Assembly: GCA_964555735.1 (NCBI GenBank)
Contig: CAZKTS010000038.1
Location: forward strand, 7,574-71,573
Origin: CAZKTS01 sp964555735
GTDB lineage: Bacteria > Actinomycetota > Acidimicrobiia > IMCC26256 > PALSA-555
Length of the DNA stretch: 64,000 nucleotides
Direction: 5' to 3'
The notes beneath the pieces were generated by a model. The model did not search any database, had not been told where the DNA came from, and was given only the letters and a program-made list of their open reading frames with translations. Positions 9,198 through 17,302 of this stretch are shown piece by piece. The first letter of the stretch is position 1; each line of letters starts with the position of its first letter. The position numbers and the translations under genes are program-made.

Positions 9198-9722
9198 ATG
9201 ACGAACCGAACCATCTTCACCCGTGCGCCTCGGCGCCGCCTGATCCTTGCGAGCGCGGTGGTCGCCCTCGCCGTGATCGGCGCCGCGTGCGGCGGCGGCG
9301 ACGACGACAGCGCGACCGACACCACGACGACGACCACGACGACGGTCGCAGGTCAGCAGGGCGGGGGCGGCCAGAGCGGAGGCGGGTCGGGTAGCGGTCA
9401 GTCGGGCGGCCCCACCGGGCCTGCCCCGACGATCGTCAGCTTCACCACGCCGGGCGACATCGACTGCCACAACGGCAACCAGCAGAGCTTCACCGCGAGC
9501 TGGACGACCACGAACGCGACGCGCGTCTCGATCTCGGGCGGGGCGAGCAACCTGCCGCCGAACGGCGAGACCAGCCTGCCGTTCGACTGCTCGAGCGCGC
9601 ACACGTTCACGCTGACCGCGTACAGCGACGGCGGGCAGACCGCGACTCGGTCGGTGACGCTCCAGCCGCGCAACGCGCAGCAGCAGCAGAACCAGGACCA
9701 AGACCAGGACCAGGACCAGTAG
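9198..9722 (+). CDS. Secreted lipoprotein with Ser/Gly/Thr-rich linker and Gln-Asp tail
   Basis: 174 residues. A basic start, a hydrophobic stretch and a lipobox-like VIGAAC indicate a lipoprotein. Mature order: a low-complexity DDDSAT/T8/GGGGQSGGG linker (to about residue 75), an Ig-like beta domain (about 76-155) with two cysteines that could pair, and a tail of alternating Gln and Asp. The domain resembles small PKD/Ig-like surface domains. It is followed by a strong hairpin. The function is unknown; a cell-surface binding or structural role is inferred. Confidence 0.7.
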   Translation: MTNRTIFTRAPRRRLILASAVVALAVIGAACGGGDDDSATDTTTTTTTTVAGQQGGGGQSGGGSGSGQSGGPTGPAPTIVSFTTPGDIDCHNGNQQSFTASWTTTNATRVSISGGASNLPPNGETSLPFDCSSAHTFTLTAYSDGGQTATRSVTLQPRNAQQQQNQDQDQDQDQ

Positions 9723-9728
9723 CCGACG

Positions 9729-9756
9729 CACCGGCGGCGCGCCGGCGCCGCCGGTG
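9729..9756. terminator. Bidirectional GC hairpin terminator
   Basis: A perfect 11-bp inverted repeat (9729-9739 with 9746-9756) with a six-base loop, seven bases after the lipoprotein stop and just beyond the 3' end of the convergent SHOCT gene. There is no T-tract, which is usual for high-GC actinobacteria. Confidence 0.65.
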
Positions 9757-9780
9757 GAGCCCGCGATCGGTCGCGGCGGG

Positions 9781-10041
9781 TCAGCCGAGCAGCTTGGCCT
9801 TCTGCGCCGCGAACTCGTCGTCGGTGAGGACGCCCTGCTCGTGGAGCGCGGCGAGCTCCTTGAGCTGCGCGATGGGGTCGGCCTCCGGCGCCGCGGCGGG
9901 CGCCTCGACGTACTGCGGCTGCTGCTGCGCCTCTTGCTGGGCCCAACGGTTGGCCTGACGGCGCGAGACGTTGTTCGAGACCGCGGTCGCGGTCCCGGCG
10001 ATGACCGCGGTGCGGGCCACTCCTCGGAGGAGTCCTGGCAT
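9781..10041 (-). CDS. SHOCT domain-containing protein
   Basis: 86 residues. The N-terminus is hydrophobic (ARTAVIAGTATAV), the middle is rich in Gln and Ala, and the C-terminal ~30 residues are a SHOCT domain (DPIAQLKELAALHEQGVLTD then EFAAQKAKLLG). SHOCT is a short two-helix oligomerisation domain. It sits directly downstream of a DUF6325 protein, a pairing known in actinobacteria, 41 bases apart on the same strand. The pair probably acts together; the biochemical role is unknown. Confidence 0.85.
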   Translation of the reverse strand: MPGLLRGVARTAVIAGTATAVSNNVSRRQANRWAQQEAQQQPQYVEAPAAAPEADPIAQLKELAALHEQGVLTDDEFAAQKAKLLG

Positions 10042-10082
10042 GGTGTGTCCTCTTTCTCGAGCGGTGGTGTCTCGGGCGGTGG

Positions 10083-10514
10083 TCAGGAGCCGGTGGCGGC
10101 GAGCGATGCGACCAGCGCATCGATCGGCACACCGCCACGGGCGACGAGCTCGGCGCCCCCGCGGCGGAGCGCCGCGGCGAACGGTGCGGCCCAGCGGTTC
10201 TCGTAGATGAGGATCGCCGCGGACGACCCTGCGTCGAGCACGGTCGCCGCGTCCGCCACGTCGCTGTCGTCGATCACCCCCGACGACGCACCCTCGAAGA
10301 CCGAGAGGTCGAGCGAGCCGTCGCCGTCGAGGTCCGCGAGCTCCAGCATCGTCGTGGTGCCGTCGGCCGCCTTCGTGACGAAGACGAGGTCGATGATCCG
10401 GATGAGTCCGCGGTCGACGAGGTCGACGAGGATCGGGAAGCCCTCACCGGTCATGCGGCTCCCGGGGAACTCCACGATCAGGTAGTCGATCGGTCCGAGC
10501 TCTTCGTCTGCCAT
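10083..10514 (-). CDS. DUF6325-like protein
   Basis: 143 residues from ATG 10514. It has DxDGDG in ELADLDGDGSLDLSVF, an Ala-rich stretch, and IYENRWAAPFAAALRRGGAEL. This matches the small acidic proteins that accompany SHOCT proteins in actinobacteria. No membrane segment or signal is visible. Expression with the SHOCT gene is likely because they are 41 bases apart. A stress-related role is suggested in the literature for similar proteins, but nothing here proves it. Confidence 0.75.
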   Translation of the reverse strand: MADEELGPIDYLIVEFPGSRMTGEGFPILVDLVDRGLIRIIDLVFVTKAADGTTTMLELADLDGDGSLDLSVFEGASSGVIDDSDVADAATVLDAGSSAAILIYENRWAAPFAAALRRGGAELVARGGVPIDALVASLAATGS

Positions 10515-10714
10515 GGGGGCCCCTTGTCGTCGGCGGCGGTGCTGCGGAACGTAGTTGTACCGGCTGCCCGGGCCGCCCGCCATCACCCCGATGGCATGAC
10601 TCGGGGCGTGCCGCCGGCGCCGACCGCTCATTTTCGGGTGCTCCGACGGTCTCCCTCGCGTGACAATGTGAGCCGCCCGGCCGGGCCGGCCGTCGCTCGG
10701 CGCAGGGCGCCCGG

Positions 10715-10761
10715 CACCGACCCGAACCATCGACCCGAAGCACCGACCCGAAGCACCGACC
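10715..10761. repeat. 13-bp tandem repeat upstream of ABC exporter
   Basis: Three full and one partial copy of a CACCGACCCGAAG-like unit (10715, 10728, 10741, 10754) end 16 bases before the GTG start of the exporter ATPase. They could be repeated operator half-sites or just a slippage expansion. Confidence 0.6.
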
Positions 10762-10777
10762 GTGGGAGCACGCGCGC

Positions 10778-11749
10778 GTGGACCAGATCATCGAGGCCTC
10801 CGGCCTCGTCAAGCGCTACGGAGCGCTGACCGCTCTCGACGGGCTCGACCTCTCGGTGCCCCAGGGCACGGTGCTCGGGCTCCTGGGCCCGAACGGAGCC
10901 GGGAAGACGACGGCGGTGTCGATCCTCACGACGTTGCTGCTGCCCGACGCGGGTGAGGCGACGGTCAACGGGTTCGACATCCGTCGGGAGCCCGAGCAGG
11001 TGCGCAAGCAGATCGGCCTGTCCGGGCAGTACGCGGCCGTCGACGAGAACCTCACCGGCTACGAGAACCTCGAGATGATCGGGCGCCTGTACCGCATCGG
11101 TCGCTCGCGCTCCAAGACGAGAGCCCGCGAGCTGCTCGAGCAGTTCCACCTCCACGAGGCCGCCGACCGGCCGGTGAAGACCTACTCGGGCGGCATGCGG
11201 CGCCGACTCGACCTCGCCGGCGCTCTCGTCGGTGACGCGCCGGTGCTGTTCCTCGACGAGCCCACCACGGGCCTGGACCTGCGCAGCCGCATCGCGCTCT
11301 GGGACGCCATCCGTGAGCTCGTCGACCGGGGCACCACTCTCTTGCTCACGACCCAGTACCTCGAGGAGGCGGACCATCTCGCGCAGGAGATCGTCGTCAT
11401 CGACCACGGGCACGCGATCGCCCACGGCACGCCCGACGAGCTGAAGAGCCAGGTCGGGGGCGAGCGCATCGAGGTGACGCTCGCCTCGGCAACCGACGCT
11501 CCCGCCGCCCGCCAGGTGCTCGCGCGCTTCGCCGTCGGCGAGGTGGAGTTCGACCAGCACCGCGACGCGGTCGTCGCGCCGATCGAGGGCGGCGTGCCCA
11601 CCCTCCGGGCTGCGCTGCACGAGCTGGAGGAGGCGAACGTCCCACTGCACGACGTGGGCCTGCGGCGCCCGACGCTCGACGAGGCCTTCCTCACGCTCAC
11701 CGGCCACGCGGCCGAGGTCGACGACGAGGAAGAAGCGGAGGTCGCCTGA
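10778..11749 (+). CDS. ABC exporter ATPase, daunorubicin-resistance (DrrA) type
   Basis: 323 residues. It carries Walker A GPNGAGKTT, signature YSGGMRRRLDLAG, Walker B LFLDEPTTGLD and the H-loop region LLLTTQYLEEAD, plus the C-terminal ~90-residue domain typical of DrrA-like proteins. It energises a drug or lipid exporter with the permease encoded next, whose ATG overlaps this stop by one base (TGATG). The GTG start follows a 13-bp tandem repeat. The exported compound is unknown. Confidence 0.9.
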   Translation: MDQIIEASGLVKRYGALTALDGLDLSVPQGTVLGLLGPNGAGKTTAVSILTTLLLPDAGEATVNGFDIRREPEQVRKQIGLSGQYAAVDENLTGYENLEMIGRLYRIGRSRSKTRARELLEQFHLHEAADRPVKTYSGGMRRRLDLAGALVGDAPVLFLDEPTTGLDLRSRIALWDAIRELVDRGTTLLLTTQYLEEADHLAQEIVVIDHGHAIAHGTPDELKSQVGGERIEVTLASATDAPAARQVLARFAVGEVEFDQHRDAVVAPIEGGVPTLRAALHELEEANVPLHDVGLRRPTLDEAFLTLTGHAAEVDDEEEAEVA

Positions 11750-12555
11750 TGCTGCACCGGTTCGCGGGAGCGTTCGGCGACGCGACCGTCGTCGCCAAGC
11801 GCAACGTGATCAAGATCAAGCGCGTCCCCGACGTGCTCGTGTTCGTCATCATCTCGCCGATCATGTTCGTGCTGCTGTTCGCGTTCGTGTTCGGCGACGC
11901 GATCGACGTCCCTGGCGGCGACTACCGCGAGTTCCTGATCGCCGGAGTGTTCGCACAGACGGTCCTGTTCGGTGCGACGTTCACGGCCGCGGGGCTCGCG
12001 GACGACATGCAGAAGGGCATCATCGACCGGTTCCGGTCGCTGCCGATGTCGCGCGCGGCGGTGCTGGTCGGCCGCACGACGAGTGACATCGTCTACAACG
12101 CGGTCTCGATCACGATCATGGCGATCACCGGTCTCGTCATCGGCTGGCGGATCAACAGCTCGTTCCTCGAGGCCGTCGCCGGCTTCCTGCTGCTTCTGGT
12201 CTTCGCGTACGCGTTCTCGTGGATGATGGCGTGGATCGGGCTGTCGGTCCCGAGTGTCGAGGTCGTCAACAACGCGGTCTTCATGGTGCTGTTCCCGCTG
12301 ACGTTCCTCGCGAACACCTTCGTGCCGACCGAGAGCCTCCCCGACGGGCTCCGCCAGTTCGCGGAGTGGAACCCGGTGTCCAGCATCACGCAGGCGTGTC
12401 GCGAGCTCTTCGGCAACATCCCGGCCGGCACGCCGGAGCCGACCGCGTGGTCGCTCCAGAACCCCATCATCTACACACTCATCTGGATCGGGATCGTGAT
12501 CGCGATCTTCGCCCCGCTCTCGGTGCGCAAGTACAAGCGCGCCAACCGCAAGTGA
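11749..12555 (+). CDS. ABC exporter permease, DrrB/ABC-2 type
   Basis: 268 residues with about six transmembrane helices in ABC-2 arrangement. The family loop FRSLPMSRAAVLVGRTTSD lies between helices 2 and 3, and NTFVPTESLPDGLRQFAEWNP is near the last extracellular loop. It is the membrane half of the exporter with the preceding ATPase, to which it is translationally coupled. Confidence 0.9.
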   Translation: MLHRFAGAFGDATVVAKRNVIKIKRVPDVLVFVIISPIMFVLLFAFVFGDAIDVPGGDYREFLIAGVFAQTVLFGATFTAAGLADDMQKGIIDRFRSLPMSRAAVLVGRTTSDIVYNAVSITIMAITGLVIGWRINSSFLEAVAGFLLLLVFAYAFSWMMAWIGLSVPSVEVVNNAVFMVLFPLTFLANTFVPTESLPDGLRQFAEWNPVSSITQACRELFGNIPAGTPEPTAWSLQNPIIYTLIWIGIVIAIFAPLSVRKYKRANRK

Positions 12556-12569
12556 CGACGGAGGGAACC

Positions 12570-13040
12570 ATGGCCACCAAGGACCAGTTCGAGGTCACCC
12601 GCGAGAAGACGATCCCGGCGCCTCCCGCCGCGATCTACGAGCGCATCGCCGACTTCCATCGCTGGACCGAGTGGTCGCCCTGGGAGGACCTCGACCCCGA
12701 CCTCGAGCGCACCTACTCCGGCCCCGACGCCGGCGTGGGCGCGGTCTACGAGTGGAAGGGCAACCGCAAGGCCGGGCAGGGACGCATGGAGATCACCGCA
12801 GCCGACCCGTCGTCGCGCGTCGAGCTCGACCTCCAGTTCCTGAAGCCGTTCAAGTCACGCAACACCACCACCTTCACGCTCGCGGAAGCACCGGGTGGCG
12901 GCACGCACGTCACCTGGCGGATGGTCGGACCCAAGACGTTCCTCGTGAAGGTCATGGGAATCTTCTCGAGCATGGACAAGATGGTCGGCGGCGACTTCGA
13001 GAAGGGCCTCGACCGCCTGAGCGCGGCCGCCACCGCGTAG
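12570..13040 (+). CDS. SRPBCC (polyketide cyclase/START-like) protein
   Basis: 156 residues starting 15 bases after the permease, with a GGAGG-type ribosome site. It shows IPAPPAAIYERIADFHRWTE then WSPWEDLDP, and a GMEIT-type core, the standard SRPBCC helix-grip fold that binds small hydrophobic ligands. Its place as third gene of the exporter operon suggests it binds the exported lipid-like compound or senses it. Enzymatic activity is not evident. Confidence 0.82.
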   Translation: MATKDQFEVTREKTIPAPPAAIYERIADFHRWTEWSPWEDLDPDLERTYSGPDAGVGAVYEWKGNRKAGQGRMEITAADPSSRVELDLQFLKPFKSRNTTTFTLAEAPGGGTHVTWRMVGPKTFLVKVMGIFSSMDKMVGGDFEKGLDRLSAAATA

Positions 13041-13047
13041 CGCTTCG

Positions 13048-13947
13048 TCAGAGCCAGGTCACGTAGAAGTCGCGCGCCGCGGTCGCCGACCGCTGGAAGG
13101 CGTCGCCGGCGTACGGCACGAAGTGGTGACCGTCGATGACCACCAGCTCCTTCGGTCCCGCGAGGAGCTCGAACGCCCGTCGGGCGCTCGCGGTGGACGC
13201 CACGCGGTCCTCGGACGCGACCACGAACAGGGTCGGCACGGTGACGTGGGCGAGCGCGACCGCAGGATCGAAGTCGATCAGATCGCCGGGCAGCAGGACA
13301 CGGTTCTCCCAGCGGGAGCCGGGGCGGCGGCCGACATCGAGGAACCACGCGGCTGACTCGTCCTGGGGCAGCACCGCGCCCTCGGGGCCTCCGGGCTCGA
13401 CCACGACCGGGACCGGGCCGATCAAGCTCGCGCCGTCGATCGGGCCGGGCTCGCGCACGCGTGCGGCCAAGCGAGAGAACGCTTCATCGTCGCCCGCGTC
13501 CGCGTCGTCCGGATTCCCGACGAAGGGAACGTTCGCGACGACCGCACGGACGCGCTCGTCGAGCGCGCCGACGACGAGCGCGCCACCTGCACTGAAGCTC
13601 GAGCCCCAGATGCCGAGACGACCGGCGTCGACGCCGTCGGTCGCGGCCAACCGATCGAGTGCAACCATCGCGTCGCGCGCCTGGATCCAGGGATCGACGA
13701 GCTGGCGCGGATCGCCGTCGCTCTCGCCCAGGCTCCGATGGTCGTACGCGAGCACCACGATCCCGCTCTCGGCGAAGAGCTCGGCGTAGTGGTCGAGGAC
13801 CATCTCCTTCACCGCCGAGAACCCCTGGCTCATGACGACGCCCGGGGAGCCACTCGCCGGCACGCGACCCTCGGGCCGGTACAGCCAGCCCCGCAGCGTG
13901 GTGCCGTCGTGAGCAGGGAACGCGACGTCGTCACGGGTCCAGGGCAT
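13048..13947 (-). CDS. Alpha/beta hydrolase (S9/dienelactone-hydrolase-like)
   Basis: 299 residues from ATG 13947. The order is the oxyanion segment (SPGVVMSQGF), nucleophile elbow GIWGSSFSAGG (Ser), acid in VASEDRV and catalytic His in IDGHHFVPY. A cap-like insert lies between about residues 140 and 210. It is most similar in layout to acetyl-xylan-esterase or X-Pro-peptidase-like hydrolases. No signal peptide is seen, so it is likely a cytoplasmic esterase or peptidase. It converges on the SRPBCC gene with a 7-base gap. Confidence 0.82.
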   Translation of the reverse strand: MPWTRDDVAFPAHDGTTLRGWLYRPEGRVPASGSPGVVMSQGFSAVKEMVLDHYAELFAESGIVVLAYDHRSLGESDGDPRQLVDPWIQARDAMVALDRLAATDGVDAGRLGIWGSSFSAGGALVVGALDERVRAVVANVPFVGNPDDADAGDDEAFSRLAARVREPGPIDGASLIGPVPVVVEPGGPEGAVLPQDESAAWFLDVGRRPGSRWENRVLLPGDLIDFDPAVALAHVTVPTLFVVASEDRVASTASARRAFELLAGPKELVVIDGHHFVPYAGDAFQRSATAARDFYVTWL

Positions 13948-14030
13948 CGCGCCATCGTCGCAGACCACCCGGCGCGGCACCCACACGGATCGGCGAAGAT
14001 GCCGACCGACCACTGCATCGAGGAGCGCCC

Positions 14031-15058
14031 GTGAAGCAGGCCGAGTTCGACGACGGCACCGTCCACATCCGCGACGCCGAGAGCCCCGAACCCGGCGCCG
14101 AGCAGGCGCGCGTGCGCATCAGCGCGGCCGGCGTCTGCCACTCGGACCTGCACCTCGCGCGCGGCGACTGGGTCGGCGCGCCGCGCACCGGCGTGATCGG
14201 TCACGAGGCGATCGGCGTCGTCGAGGCCCTCGGTCCGGGGGCCGAGCGGTTCGTCGACATCGGCGATCGGGTGATCCTCGGCCTCGGCGGCACCGGCGGC
14301 GGCTACTGGTGCGGCGCGTGCGAGTACTGCATGAGCGGCCGACCGCGTCACTGCGCGCAGGCGCAGGGGATCATGGGCACGTTCGCGGAGCAGTTCTGCG
14401 TGTGGGCGCCGTCGCTCGTCCGCCTGCCCGACACGATCGGCGACCTCGAGGCTCCGCTCGCATGCGGCGGGCTCACCGCGTACGGCGCGGTGAAGAAGCT
14501 CGCTGCGCACGGCGTGCTCCCGGGCCGGCCGATCGCCGTGCTCGGCGCCGCCGGGGTCTCGGCCACTACGCCGTGCAGCTCGCGACCGCGTTCGGCTACG
14601 ACGTCGTCGGCATCGATCTCGGGGAGGAACGGCTCGAGTTCGTGCGATCGCTCGGGGCGCGCATGGCCCTGGAGCCGGACGCCGCGCTCGAAGCGGTGCA
14701 CGGCGAGCTCGGTGGTGTGGACGCCGCGCTCGTGTTCTCGGCGAAGATGTCCGCCTTCCACCTCGGGCTGCGCCTGCTCCGGCGCGGCGGCCTGTTCGTC
14801 GCGGTGGGGCTCCCGGCGACGAGCGAAGGCAGCTTCGAGCTGGACCCCTTCGAGATCTTCATGCGCGACCCGACGATCATCTACTCCGCGGTCGGCACGG
14901 TGCAGGACATGCGCGAGCTCGTCGACCTCGCCGCCGCCGGGCGCGTGAAGACGCACGTGTCGCGCGTCGGTGCACTGTCGGAGCTCGGCGCCATCTTCGA
15001 CGAGCTCGAGTCGGGCGCATACCTCGGCCGCGCCGTCGTCACCGATCTCGGGGCCTAG
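14031..15058 (+). pseudogene. Zinc-dependent alcohol dehydrogenase broken by one frameshift
   Basis: The GTG start has GAGGAG before it. The first ~175 codons give a medium-chain ADH: CHSDLHLARGDW (catalytic zinc Cys), GHEAIGVVE, and the four-cysteine structural zinc loop CGACEYC...HC. At 14553-14556 the reading breaks within the Rossmann glycine motif (expected GAAGGLG). Reading resumes one frame over with HYAVQLATAFGYDVVGIDL and continues to 15058. One extra G in the GGGG run would restore a normal 342-residue enzyme. The second half shows no decay, so a sequencing error or very recent mutation is likely. Confidence 0.85.
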
Positions 15059-15092
15059 GGGCACGCCGGCGACCGGCCGGTACAGTGCGGCC

Positions 15093-17240
15093 ATGTCCAT
15101 CGCCATCACCGACGACCACCAGACCCTCGCCGACACCGCGTCCGACCTCCTGCGCAAGCGCGACGCACGCGGCGCGGCGCGGGCGCTGCTCGAGGCCCCG
15201 ACCGAGGACCGTCCGGCACTGTGGTCCGACCTGGTCGAGCTGGGCTGGGTCGGCCTGCACGTCGCCGAAGAGCACGGGGGTTCGGGCTTCGGCATGCCCG
15301 AGCTCGTCGTGGTGGTCGAGGAGCTCGGCCGAGCCCTCGCACCCGGCGGCTTCGTACCCACGGTCGTCGCGAGCGCGGTGCTCGCTGCCGTCGGTGGCGA
15401 CGATGCGCTCCTGACCTCGCTCGCCGACGGCTCTCGCACCGCGGGCGTCGGCCTCACCGGCGACATCACGATCGACGGTGCCACCGCGAGCGGCACCGCA
15501 CCGGCGGTCCTCGGCGCCGGCATCGCCGACGTGCTCGTCCTCGCCGCGGGCGACGACGTCGTCGTCGTCGACGCGCACGCCGACGGCGTGATCACCGAGG
15601 TCCCCCCGAACCTCGATCCGACGCGGCGGACCGGTCGCGTCACGCTCGACGGTGCCGCGGTCACGGTGCTGGCCGGCGCGCGGCGGACGTTCACCGACCT
15701 CTCGCGGCTCGTGCTCTCCGCCGAGGCCGTCGGCATCGCCCGGGAGTGCACCGAGGCTGCCGCCGAGTACGCCAAGGTGCGGGAGCAGTTCGGCCGTCCG
15801 ATCGCCACGTTCCAGGCCGTCAAGCACCACTGCGCCAACATGCTCGTGGCCACCGAGCTCGCCACTGCCGCGGTCTGGGATGCCGCACGCGCGGCCGATG
15901 ACGGCGGCGACCAGCTCTCGTTCGCCGCCGCGGTCGCGGCGACGCTCGCGGCCCCGGCCGCCGACCTGTGCGCCAACCTCGGCATGCAGGTGCACGGCGG
16001 CATCGGCTTCACCTGGGAGCACGACTCGCACGTGTTCCTCCGGCGCGCGACCGTCCTGCTGTCGCTCCTGGATCCCGATGCGGCCGCGACCGACGTGACC
16101 GACCTCACCCGCGCCGGTGTCCGTCGTGCGCGCACGGTCGACCTCCCTCCGGAGGCCGAGCCCATCCGCGACGAGGTGCGCGCGTTCGTGGCGCGCATCA
16201 AGGACCAGGACGCCGCAGCACAACGCGACGCCATGATCGAGACCGGCTACGTCATGCCCCACTGGCCGAAGCCATGGGGTCGCGACGCCGGCGCGATCGA
16301 ACAGCTCGTCGTCGAGCAGGAGTTCGGTGAGGCCGGCATCAAGCGGCCGGGCTACGGCATCACCGGCTGGGTGATCCTCACGCTCATCCAGCACGCCACC
16401 GAGGATCAGGTGCAGCGCTGGGTGCCCCAGACCCTGCGCCAAGAGGTGATCTGGTGCCAGCTCTTCAGCGAGCCGGACGCCGGCTCCGACGCCGCGGGCA
16501 TCAAGACGCGCGCGACCCGCGTCGACGGCGGCTGGCTCGTCAACGGACAGAAGGTGTGGACGAGCGACGCGCACCGCGCCGGCATGGGCTTCGCCACGGT
16601 GCGTACAAACCCCGACGTTCCCAAGCATGCGGGCATCACCACGATGGTGATCGACATGCACGCCGACGGCGTCGAGGTCCGACCGCTGCGCATGACGAGC
16701 GGTGCTTCCGAGTTCAACGAGGTGTTCTTCAACGACGTCTTCGTGCCGGACGACGATGTCGTCGGGCCGATCGACGGCGGCTGGACCGTCGCTCGCGCGA
16801 CGCTCGGCAACGAGAGCGTCAGCATCGGTGGCGGCCAGGGCGGCATGGCGTTCCCCGGCGACGCGCTGATCGCCCCGTACGATGCGCACCCCGAGCGCCT
16901 GCCCGGCGGCGCGCCGCGCATCGGCCGCTACATCGCGGAGAGCCAGGCGATGGGCCTGCTCAACCTGCGCAGCGCGAACCGATCGGTCGCCGGCGGCGGC
17001 CCGGGCCCGGAGGGCAACATCACCAAGCTGGTGATGTCGGAGATCGGCCACGAGTCGGCCGCGATCATGGCGGCGCTGAGCGGCCCCGAGAGCGCCTACC
17101 TCGACGGCGCGGGCTCGATGAGCGGCACGCTCGTGCTGTTCCACCGGGCCATGTCGATCGCAGGTGGTACGTCCGAGATCAAGCGCAACCAGATCGGCGA
17201 GCGGATCCTCGGGCTGCCCCGCGATCCGCTCATCAAGTAG
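15093..17240 (+). CDS. Fused acyl-CoA dehydrogenase, FadE34-like
   Basis: 715 residues with two ACAD units in one chain, the layout of actinobacterial FadE34. The first half (1-~345) has FGRPIATFQAVKH and GGIGFTWEHDSHVFLRRA. The second half (~360-715) has CQLFSEPDAGSDAAG, VNGQKVWTSDA and AGGTSEIKRNQIGERILGLP. Known relatives oxidise steroid or bile-acid side-chain CoA esters using FAD; the real substrate here is uncertain. It follows the alcohol dehydrogenase by 34 bases. Its last codons and stop belong to a 15-bp tandem repeat. Confidence 0.9.
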   Translation: MSIAITDDHQTLADTASDLLRKRDARGAARALLEAPTEDRPALWSDLVELGWVGLHVAEEHGGSGFGMPELVVVVEELGRALAPGGFVPTVVASAVLAAVGGDDALLTSLADGSRTAGVGLTGDITIDGATASGTAPAVLGAGIADVLVLAAGDDVVVVDAHADGVITEVPPNLDPTRRTGRVTLDGAAVTVLAGARRTFTDLSRLVLSAEAVGIARECTEAAAEYAKVREQFGRPIATFQAVKHHCANMLVATELATAAVWDAARAADDGGDQLSFAAAVAATLAAPAADLCANLGMQVHGGIGFTWEHDSHVFLRRATVLLSLLDPDAAATDVTDLTRAGVRRARTVDLPPEAEPIRDEVRAFVARIKDQDAAAQRDAMIETGYVMPHWPKPWGRDAGAIEQLVVEQEFGEAGIKRPGYGITGWVILTLIQHATEDQVQRWVPQTLRQEVIWCQLFSEPDAGSDAAGIKTRATRVDGGWLVNGQKVWTSDAHRAGMGFATVRTNPDVPKHAGITTMVIDMHADGVEVRPLRMTSGASEFNEVFFNDVFVPDDDVVGPIDGGWTVARATLGNESVSIGGGQGGMAFPGDALIAPYDAHPERLPGGAPRIGRYIAESQAMGLLNLRSANRSVAGGGPGPEGNITKLVMSEIGHESAAIMAALSGPESAYLDGAGSMSGTLVLFHRAMSIAGGTSEIKRNQIGERILGLPRDPLIK

Positions 17241-17284
17241 CGGGTCATCAAGCAGCGGGTCATCAAGCAGCGGTCATCGAGCAG
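17226..17284. repeat. 15-bp tandem repeat spanning the fadE stop codon
   Basis: Two identical copies of CGGGTCATCAAGCAG (17241-17255, 17256-17270) are followed by a degenerate copy (17271-17284) and preceded by the gene end (17226-17240), which matches 12 of 15. In the gene copy the CAG of the unit is TAG, the stop codon. Confidence 0.85.
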
Positions 17285-17302
17285 CCGGGCGCCGCGGGCC
17301 GG

